From Dysgonamonadaceae bacterium (lineage in GTDB: Bacteria; Bacteroidota; Bacteroidia; Bacteroidales; Azobacteroidaceae), in the NCBI GenBank assembly GCA_031260235.1, contig JAIRKG010000115.1:1-11943 (forward strand): a stretch of 11,943 nt of DNA. The letters are read 5' to 3'. Shown here piece by piece: positions 7,041 through 11,943 of this stretch. The notes beneath the pieces were generated by a model that saw nothing but the letters and a program-made list of their open reading frames with translations, searched no databases and was not told where the DNA came from. How positions within the stretch are numbered: the first letter of the stretch is position 1; each line of letters starts with the position of its first letter. Made by a program: the position numbers and the translations under genes.

Positions 7041-8564
7041 ATGTCCGACTCGAAAAAAATCAAAAATGCTTTAATATCTGTCTTTCATAAAGACGGCTTG
7101 AACAATATTTTGGAGAAATTAAACGACGCAAAAGTTTCGTTCTTTTCAACCGGAGGAACAAAAGAATTTATCGAATCGCTGGGTTACCCCTGCGTTTCTG
7201 TCGAAAGCCTGACGGGGTATCCTTCTATCCTTGGCGGGCGGGTTAAGACTTTGCATCCCAAAATATTCGGCGGCATTTTGAACCGTCGCGAAAATGATTC
7301 CGACCGGCAACAAATTGCACAATACGACATTCCCGAAATTGATTTGGTGATTGTTGATCTGTATCCTTTCCGCGAAACGCTTGCTTCGGGCGCGGGAGAA
7401 GAAGAAATCATCGAAAAAATAGATATAGGAGGTATTTCCCTAATCAGGGCAGCCGCCAAAAATTATAAAGACGTGATTATTGTTGCGTCCAAAGACCAGT
7501 ATGCTCCACTGGACAACCTTTTGTCGGGCAATGGCGCCGTTTCCACACTCGAAGAACGGAAATGGTTTGCCAAAGAGGCTTTTGCTGTTTCTTCCAGCTA
7601 CGACGCGGCGATATTCAACTATTTTGACGGTGGCGACGGTTCCTATTTCCGCTCCACGGGAGATAATGCCAAAATTCTGCGTTATGGGGAAAATCCCCAT
7701 CAGAAAGGGATTTTCTACGGCGATTTTGGAGCCCTGTTTGAGCAACTTCAAGGGAAAGAGATTTCCTACAATAACTTGCTGGACGTGGAAGCTGCTGTTT
7801 CCCTGATTTCGGAGTTTGATGAACTGACATTCGCTATCCTGAAGCACAACAACGCCTGTGGCATCGCTTCCCGTCCGACAGTGAAAATGGCTTGGGACGC
7901 GGCTTTATCTGCCGACCCAGTTTCGGCTTTCGGCGGAATCCTGATTTGCAACGCATCCATTGACAAAGAATCGGCAGAAGAGATTAACAGGATTTTCTTT
8001 GAAGTGATTATCGCTCCCGACTACGATACGGCCGCTTTGGAAATCTTGATGCAGAAAAAGAACCGGATTATTCTTATTCAAAAAGACAGTCCGCAGGCAA
8101 AACTCCAATTCCGTTCCCTGTTGAACGGCGTTTTGGTGCAGGACAGAGACATGAGCGTTCAAACTGCATTCGATTTGCAGATCGCAACGCAGAAAACACC
8201 CGAAAACAATGAGATAGCCGATTTGCTGTTTGCCAATAAACTGGTGAAACATACCAAATCCAACGCCATTGTTTTGGCGAAAAACAAACAACTTTATGCG
8301 AGTGGGACGGGACAGACTTCGCGCGTTGACGCGCTCAAACAAGCCATTGAAAAGGCAAAAACTTTCGGCTTCGACTTGAAAGGAGCCGTCATGGCTTCCG
8401 ACGCTTTTTTTCCTTTTCCCGATTGCGTCGAAATTGCAAACAGCGAAGGAATAACGGCTGTCATCCAGCCCGGCGGTTCCGTCAAAGATAATTTATCAAT
8501 AGAATATTGTAACATTCATAACATGGCAATGGTGATGACCGGTGTTCGTCACTTTAAACATTAA
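7041..8564 (+). CDS. purH: Bifunctional AICAR transformylase/IMP cyclohydrolase
   Basis: A 507-residue enzyme catalysing the last two steps of purine synthesis: formylation of AICAR with 10-formyl-tetrahydrofolate, then ring closure to IMP. The N-terminal cyclohydrolase domain (about 1-145) shows STGGT (36-40), GGRVKTLHPKIFGGIL (65-80) and IDIGGISLIRAAAKNY (127-142). The transformylase domain follows with LRYGENPHQ (213-221), KHNNACG (268-274) holding the catalytic lysine-histidine pair, DPVSAFGG (292-299), and a C-terminal IQPGGSVKD / MTGVRHFKH. Both domains look complete and the length is that of Bacteroidales PurH. It is preceded by a strong promoter and followed by mreB after 7 bp, an arrangement seen in other Bacteroidales. 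Confidence 0.97.
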   Translation: MSDSKKIKNALISVFHKDGLNNILEKLNDAKVSFFSTGGTKEFIESLGYPCVSVESLTGYPSILGGRVKTLHPKIFGGILNRRENDSDRQQIAQYDIPEIDLVIVDLYPFRETLASGAGEEEIIEKIDIGGISLIRAAAKNYKDVIIVASKDQYAPLDNLLSGNGAVSTLEERKWFAKEAFAVSSSYDAAIFNYFDGGDGSYFRSTGDNAKILRYGENPHQKGIFYGDFGALFEQLQGKEISYNNLLDVEAAVSLISEFDELTFAILKHNNACGIASRPTVKMAWDAALSADPVSAFGGILICNASIDKESAEEINRIFFEVIIAPDYDTAALEILMQKKNRIILIQKDSPQAKLQFRSLLNGVLVQDRDMSVQTAFDLQIATQKTPENNEIADLLFANKLVKHTKSNAIVLAKNKQLYASGTGQTSRVDALKQAIEKAKTFGFDLKGAVMASDAFFPFPDCVEIANSEGITAVIQPGGSVKDNLSIEYCNIHNMAMVMTGVRHFKH

Positions 8565-8571
8565 AATTATT

Positions 8572-9591
8572 ATGGGATTATTTTCTTTTACGCAAGAACT
8601 TGCGATGGATTTGGGAACAGCAAATACAATTATAATCAGCAATGGGAAGATTGTAGTTGATGAACCGTCTGTAGTAGCATTGGACGACCGTAGCGATAAA
8701 ATTCTGGCTATCGGCAAAAAAGCGCAGCAAATGGAAGGCAAAACGCCGAACAAAATCAAAACGATTCGTCCGCTCCGCGATGGAGTGATAGCCGATTTTA
8801 ATGCCGCCGAACAGATGATTCGCGGGTTAATTAAAATGGTTAACAATCAAAACCACTTTTTCTCCCCCTCTTTGAGAATCGTAATTTGTATTCCGTCTGG
8901 AAGCACCGAAGTGGAAATCCGCGCCGTCCGCGACTCGGCGGAACATGCCGGTGGACGCGATGTTTACATGATTTACGAACCGATGGCAGCCGCCATAGGA
9001 ATCGGTTTGGACGTTGAAGCCCCAGACGGAAATATGGTTGTGGATATAGGCGGCGGCACAACCGAGATTGCCGTTATTTCTCTGGGTGGCATTGTTTCCA
9101 ACAAATCCATCCGTATCGCAGGCGACGATTTGACGCAGGATATTATCGAATACATGGGTCGCCAGCACAATATACGGGTTGGCGAACGGACAGCCGAGCT
9201 GATTAAAATCAATGTCGGGTCTGCACTGGTTCATCTCGAAGACCCGCCGGAAGATTACATCGTGTATGGTCCGAACCGCATGACGGCTTTGCCGATGGAA
9301 GTCCCCGTATCTTATCAGGAAATCGCCCATAGCCTTGATAAATCCGTTTCAAAAATAGAGATGGCCGTTCTGGGCGCACTGGAAAGTACGCCTCCCGAAC
9401 TTTATGCCGATATTGTCCGCAACGGAATTTACCTCGCCGGCGGCGGCGCTTTGCTGAAAGGATTGGATAAACGGTTGATGGACAAGATTAATATACCTTT
9501 TCATATTGCCGACGATCCCCTTCATGCGGTAGCCAAAGGAACAGGTATTGCTTTGAAGAATATTAACAAGTTTAACTTCCTGATACGATAA
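8572..9591 (+). CDS. mreB: Rod shape-determining actin homologue MreB
   Basis: A 339-residue bacterial actin that forms membrane-bound filaments and directs lateral peptidoglycan synthesis. It shows phosphate 1 DLGTANTI (13-20), connect-1 region YEPMAAAIGIGL (135-146), phosphate 2 VDIGGGTTEIAVISLGG (157-173) and adenosine motif YLAGGGALLKGLD (287-299). The start MGLFSFTQE, 7 bp after purH, matches family N-termini and provides a short amphipathic membrane-binding segment. An upstream in-frame ATG at 8542 would add ten residues and overlap purH, so I reject it. The gene abuts mreC without a gap. Presence of mreBCD implies a rod-shaped or elongated cell. Confidence 0.96.
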   Translation: MGLFSFTQELAMDLGTANTIIISNGKIVVDEPSVVALDDRSDKILAIGKKAQQMEGKTPNKIKTIRPLRDGVIADFNAAEQMIRGLIKMVNNQNHFFSPSLRIVICIPSGSTEVEIRAVRDSAEHAGGRDVYMIYEPMAAAIGIGLDVEAPDGNMVVDIGGGTTEIAVISLGGIVSNKSIRIAGDDLTQDIIEYMGRQHNIRVGERTAELIKINVGSALVHLEDPPEDYIVYGPNRMTALPMEVPVSYQEIAHSLDKSVSKIEMAVLGALESTPPELYADIVRNGIYLAGGGALLKGLDKRLMDKINIPFHIADDPLHAVAKGTGIALKNINKFNFLIR

Positions 9592-10443
9592 TTGAAAAAC
9601 TTAATCAATTTTATCCTGAACCATGTTCACTGGCTGCTGTTTTCTTTCCTCACTTTTTCTTCTTCCTGTCTGCTCATTCACAATAATGAATTTCAACGGA
9701 GTAAATATCTGGTGATTTTTCAGGAAATAGAGGGCAGAATTTGTTTGATTTCCAACGGCGTCGAATCCTATATTAATCTGAAAACGATCAATACCGAGTT
9801 GATGGGGCGGATTGCCGTACTTGAACGGGAAGCACGGGATTACAAACAAAAAGCGGAAACTTTGTCAAAACAATTCTTCCCAATGGAAGCGCCCGAATAT
9901 GAAAACCTCTATCCGGACGCTTTCAATTTTATTCAGGCTCGCGTTGTGAACAACCGGATTTCGCGCATGGACAATAATTATATCACTTTGAACAAGGGGT
10001 CTTTGGCCGGCGTAAGGGAAGATATGGGCGTTATGTCGCCCGGAGGAATCGTCGGAGTTGTGATAAACGTCACGCCTCACTTTTCAAAAGTGATACCCAT
10101 CCTGAATCCCAAATACCAGCCAAGCTGCAAACTCAAAAGAACCGGTTATTTCGGGAATTTATTGTGGGACGGGAAAGATTCCCGTTATATCTCGCTGAAA
10201 GAATTGCCGCTACACGCCACGTTTAATATCGGGGATACGATTGTAACAAGCGGATATTCCATGGTTTTCCCGGAAGGAGTGCCTGTCGGCACGGTGGAAG
10301 ATGCTTTCAAGCAGAAAGGCGGAAATTACAATTCGCTGAAAATAAAATTGTTTACCAATTTCAATGCGTTGAGCGAAGTCCTGATTGTGGTGAATACGCT
10401 GAAAGAAGAACAATTAAACGTAGAAAGGGACAGCGATGAATAA
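9592..10443 (+). CDS. mreC: Rod shape-determining protein MreC
   Basis: A 283-residue bitopic inner-membrane protein that links MreB to periplasmic wall synthases. It has a short cytoplasmic N-terminus, one membrane segment (about 11-30), a coiled coil (about 60-97, with INTELMGRIAVLEREARDYK) and a periplasmic beta domain with ARVVNNRISRMDNNYITLNK (116-135), GVMSPGGIVGVVINV (146-160) and GDTIVTSGYSMVFPEGVPVG (214-233). The start is TTG, directly after the mreB stop (TAATTG). MKNLINFIL fits family N-termini, and no in-frame ATG occurs before the coiled coil, so TTG is well supported. The gene overlaps mreD by 8 bp. The sequence is quite divergent, as usual for MreC, but the architecture is complete. 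Confidence 0.92.
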   Translation: MKNLINFILNHVHWLLFSFLTFSSSCLLIHNNEFQRSKYLVIFQEIEGRICLISNGVESYINLKTINTELMGRIAVLEREARDYKQKAETLSKQFFPMEAPEYENLYPDAFNFIQARVVNNRISRMDNNYITLNKGSLAGVREDMGVMSPGGIVGVVINVTPHFSKVIPILNPKYQPSCKLKRTGYFGNLLWDGKDSRYISLKELPLHATFNIGDTIVTSGYSMVFPEGVPVGTVEDAFKQKGGNYNSLKIKLFTNFNALSEVLIVVNTLKEEQLNVERDSDE

Positions 10444-10960
10444 AACGGTTCTATGGCAGTTACTGATGTTCGTCCTCCTCCTGCTGTTGCAGGTATGGCT
10501 GTTCAACAACATCCATTTGTTCGGCGTAGCCACACCCTTTGTATATCTCTATTTTACCATAAAGTTGCCGGCAAAAATGAACCGCAATACAGTGTTGCTG
10601 TTGTCGGCGCTGTTGGGATTACTTATAGACCTGCTTGGTTTCACGTTGGGCTTAAATATGTCGGTTATGGTAATCGTCGGTTTTTTACGGTTTTATTTAC
10701 TGAAACTGTTTGAGCCGCGGGATATTTATGGAGATTATGTGCCATCAATTGAAACATTGGGCAATCCCGTGTTTATGCGTTATGCAGGGGTGATGACCGC
10801 GATTCAGGTAATAATCCTGCATTTAGTGGAATCGTTCGCCGTGTTCGATCCGGTACAGTTGCTGCTGCGGATCGTGAGCAGTTTTATTTTGACGCTGTTG
10901 CTTATTTGGGGGATCGAGTCATGCACCACATCCCTAAGCGAGCGAGAGTCGCGCCACTAA
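10436..10960 (+). CDS. mreD: Rod shape-determining protein MreD, C-terminus altered by repeats
   Basis: A 174-residue polytopic membrane protein, the third partner of MreB and MreC. Hydrophobic segments lie at roughly 5-25, 28-45, 50-75, 75-90, 115-132 and 138-160. Conserved features include NNIHLFGVATPFVYLY (24-39), GLLIDLLGFTLGLNMS (61-76) and LFEPRD (91-96). The start overlaps mreC by 8 bp. From residue 162 onward (CTTSLSERESRH) the chain is encoded by two inverted copies of the window's 23-bp repeat, which also supply the TAA stop. The native protein probably ended near IESC, so the last dozen residues look acquired. They follow the last membrane span, so function may be kept. mrdA and rodA, which commonly follow mreD in Bacteroidales, are absent here. 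Confidence 0.9.
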   Translation: MNKTVLWQLLMFVLLLLLQVWLFNNIHLFGVATPFVYLYFTIKLPAKMNRNTVLLLSALLGLLIDLLGFTLGLNMSVMVIVGFLRFYLLKLFEPRDIYGDYVPSIETLGNPVFMRYAGVMTAIQVIILHLVESFAVFDPVQLLLRIVSSFILTLLLIWGIESCTTSLSERESRH

Positions 10961-10963
10961 GCG
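10918..10963 (-). repeat. Two inverted 23-bp repeat units inside the 3' end of mreD
   Basis: TAAGCG occurs at 10935 and 10958, exactly 23 bp apart. The first unit (10918-10940) starts GTCATG and ends CCCTAAGCG, as do the reverse-complemented units of array B; only the middle differs. The second unit (10941-10963) is more diverged but begins AGCGAG and ends TAAGCG. Orientation is opposite to array B. Confidence 0.7.
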
Positions 10964-11018
10964 GGGGAAGTCTCCCCCCCGTTTCAGCCGCCTCGACGGC
11001 GGGCTTCCGCTTCCCCTC

Positions 11019-11037
11019 TGCGGGGCGACGCCCCGCA
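11019..11037. repeat. GC-rich perfect palindrome
   Basis: TGCGGGGC (11019-11026) and GCCCCGCA (11030-11037) pair perfectly across a GAC loop. No T-tract follows, so it is more like a REP-type palindrome or message-protecting hairpin than an intrinsic terminator. Confidence 0.6.
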
Positions 11038-11051
11038 ACGCCCCCGTCACA

Positions 11052-11085
11052 CGTCACCCGGAGCCGCGTAGCAGTGAAGCAATCC
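11052..11085. repeat. Dispersed repeat, second left-half copy
   Basis: It begins CGTCACCCGGAG and ends GAAGCAATCC, the same ends as 11096-11127, with a different middle. It is a second copy in the same orientation 44 bp upstream. Confidence 0.6.
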
Positions 11086-11095
11086 GGTACAAAAC

Positions 11096-11175
11096 CGTCA
11101 CCCGGAGGGCGAAGCCCGAAGCAATCCAGGAAAAAAGAAATGGATTGCCGCGCCGCAAAGCGGCTCAGGGTGACG
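11096..11175. repeat. Inward-facing pair of dispersed repeats (hairpin or MITE-like element)
   Basis: The left end CGTCACCC (11096-11103) is the exact complement of the right end GGGTGACG (11168-11175). Inside, GCAATCCA (11121-11128) is the exact complement of TGGATTGC (11141-11148) across an A-rich 12-base loop. The intervening arm sequences pair only partly. The element could fold as an 80-base hairpin. No flanking target-site duplication or transposase is evident. Confidence 0.65.
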
Positions 11176-11184
11176 TAGCGGTGT

Positions 11185-11322
11185 CGCTTAGGGTGAAGCA
11201 CCATAGCCGCTTAGGGTGAAGCACCATGACCGCTTAGGGTCATGCACCATGACTGCTTAGGGTCATGCACCATGACTGCTTAGGGTCATACACCATGACT
11301 GCTTAGGGCGAAGCATCGTAGC
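11185..11322. repeat. Tandem repeat array B, six 23-bp units
   Basis: Units start at 11185, 11208, 11231, 11254, 11277 and 11300, each beginning (C/T)GCTTAGGG. The first two continue TGAAGCACCAT, the middle units TCATGCACCATGAC (or TCATACACC), and the last CGAAGCATCG. The middle copies contain the dyad GTCATG-CAC-CATGAC, and the first two GGTG-AAG-CACC. The stretch just before (11162-11184, with CAGGGTGACG) resembles a diverged unit and is also the end of the inverted-pair element, so the array may have grown from it. The non-multiple-of-three length and stops make coding unlikely. Confidence 0.85.
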
Positions 11323-11368
11323 CAAATATAGTAGACAGAAAACAACAAATAAAATTTCTCTTACGTGT

Positions 11369-11406
11369 CCGGAGGTTTCGCGAAGTGCGACGTCTCCGGT
11401 TTTTTT
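11369..11406 (+). terminator. Strong intrinsic terminator
   Basis: CCGGAG at 11369-11374 pairs with CTCCGG at 11394-11399. The stem continues inward through two G-U pairs and one mismatch to TCGC/GCGA, around a GAAGT loop, and is followed by seven T (11400-11406). It is the best terminator in the window. It is the first clear stop for transcription leaving mreD, so the message would carry the repeat array in its 3' end. Confidence 0.8.
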
Positions 11407-11427
11407 AATAGTTATGCAACTATTTTG

Positions 11428-11435
11428 TATCTTTG
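11428..11435 (+). promoter_or_regulatory. Bacteroidota-type -7 element for the lipoprotein gene
   Basis: TATCTTTG matches TAnnTTTG. It lies 50 bp before the ATG at 11486 and just after the terminator. The terminator's T-run sits about 21-25 bp upstream, in the -33 position, with no clear TTTG. Confidence 0.55.
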
Positions 11436-11485
11436 CCCTGAAATTCAAATAATAAATAAAAAGACAGTTCATTCATATATAATAG

Positions 11486-11943
11486 ATGAAAACCCGTTAC
11501 CTCGTTTCCACCCTGTTTATCCTTCTGCTTGCGTCTTGCACTTCCACCAAAAACACGGGCGGGACGCGGTGGTATCATGCGTTCAATACCCGCTACAATG
11601 TGTATTTTAATGGGAATGAAGCATTTAAGGAAGCGTATAAAACACAGTTGGAAAATTACACGGAGAATTATTCGGAGATGATTTTGATGTATCCGGTTTC
11701 GGCGCTTCCGAAAGAAAAGGCAAATAGCGGCGGTCCTTTCGACAAATCAATCGAAAAAGCCGTTAGGGCAATAAAAATGCACTCCATTCAAGAGAAGCCC
11801 GATAAAAAACCGGGCAAACAGAACGATCCGAAATACAGGGAATTTATGAGCCGCACCGAATACAATCCATTTTTGCACAATGCATGGTCGTTGATGGCGA
11901 AATCGCAGTTCCACAACGGAGATTTTATAGAAGCCGCAAGTTC
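11486..11943 (+). CDS. TPR lipoprotein, PorW/SprE-like, N-terminal part
   Basis: The frame is open from ATG 11486 to the right edge (152 residues seen). It begins with a lipoprotein signal peptide: KTR, a hydrophobic run, and the lipobox LASC with C18 as the expected lipidated cysteine. Then comes RWYHAFNTRYNVYFNGNEAF (28-47), a signature I associate with large Bacteroidota TPR lipoproteins including PorW/SprE, which assist the type IX secretion system and gliding. A charged lysine-rich linker (about 100-125) precedes NPFLHNAWSLMAKSQFHNGD (127-146), which has the shape of a first TPR helix pair. Family members are usually much longer, so most of the gene lies outside. The type IX link is inferred from family resemblance; no other por/gld gene is visible. 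It starts its own transcription unit after a terminator. Confidence 0.7.
   Translation, partial: MKTRYLVSTLFILLLASCTSTKNTGGTRWYHAFNTRYNVYFNGNEAFKEAYKTQLENYTENYSEMILMYPVSALPKEKANSGGPFDKSIEKAVRAIKMHSIQEKPDKKPGKQNDPKYREFMSRTEYNPFLHNAWSLMAKSQFHNGDFIEAAS

Larger units (their letters stand above)
10961..11485. other. Repeat-dense gap between mreD and the lipoprotein gene
   Basis: I see no credible gene in these 525 bp. Open frames on both strands from about 10902 to 11204 are arginine/proline/serine-rich and are explained by GC-rich repeats. Contents in order are a GGGGGA/TCCCCC hairpin near 10964-10979, a palindrome (11019-11037), a left-half dispersed repeat (11052-11085), an inverted pair (11096-11175), the 23-bp array B (11185-11322), an AT-rich spacer, a strong terminator (11369-11406) and a promoter (11428-11435). 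The first half is far richer in G+C than the flanking genes. Confidence 0.75.

Noticed and set aside
8542..8571. Upstream ATG at 8542 as the mreB start
   Set aside because: It overlaps purH and adds residues not expected in MreB; MGLFSF at 8572 fits the family.
10964..10979. GGGGGA/TCCCCC hairpin just after mreD as its terminator
   Set aside because: The stem is good but is followed by C-rich sequence rather than a run of T; the terminator at 11369-11406 is much stronger.
10902..11204. Open frames of 90 and 100 codons on both strands, rich in R, P, S and G
   Set aside because: They lie over GC-rich inverted repeats, match no family I know, and their composition follows the repeats. One overlaps mreD on the opposite strand.
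11185..11322. Array B as a CRISPR array or as an origin iteron cluster
   Set aside because: There are no spacers. No replication initiator gene or DnaA boxes were recognised nearby, so an iteron role is unsupported.

Overview
The window looks like a chromosomal segment of a Bacteroidota bacterium, most likely order Bacteroidales. Four things point there: promoters of the Bacteroidota form TAnnTTTG upstream of several genes, start codons without clear Shine-Dalgarno sequences, an archaeal/eukaryote-type prolyl-tRNA synthetase of 492 residues, and a purH-mreB-mreC-mreD block plus a WbqC-like protein typical of this order. No species can be named from the sequence alone.

Layout. 1-149: the 3' end of a DNA methyltransferase whose last codons look decayed. 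90-669: a gene-free stretch holding short direct repeats, a 23-bp-period tandem array, a small hairpin and two halves of a dispersed repeat. 670-1519 (minus): a DUF2442-type small protein downstream of a WbqC-like protein. 1671-5380 (plus): argB, an RlmL-like rRNA methyltransferase, a short-chain polyprenyl diphosphate synthase and tatD, tightly packed with overlaps or small gaps. 5439-6917 (minus): proS, convergent with tatD across a perfect 13-bp inverted repeat. 7041-10960 (plus): purH, mreB, mreC and mreD, separated by 7 bp, 0 bp and an 8-bp overlap, so probably one transcript from a promoter shared divergently with proS. 10961-11485: a GC-rich, repeat-dense gap with inverted elements, a six-unit 23-bp tandem array and a strong terminator. 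11486-end: the N-terminus of a lipoprotein resembling the PorW/SprE TPR family.

Most genes are housekeeping: arginine biosynthesis, rRNA modification, isoprenoid synthesis, proline charging, purine synthesis and rod-shape determination. MreB polymerises beneath the membrane and works with MreC and MreD to guide lateral wall synthesis. The partners usually encoded next (PBP2/mrdA and rodA) do not follow mreD here.

The most unusual material is the repeat system. Tandem arrays with an exact 23-bp period sit near both ends of the window. Their units share a CGCTTA core and often carry short dyads. Inverted-orientation units run into the 3' end of mreD and supply its last codons and stop codon. 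A second family (CGTCACCC...GCAATCC) accompanies the arrays at both places. I found no clear new defence or metabolic system; the repeat family is the best lead.
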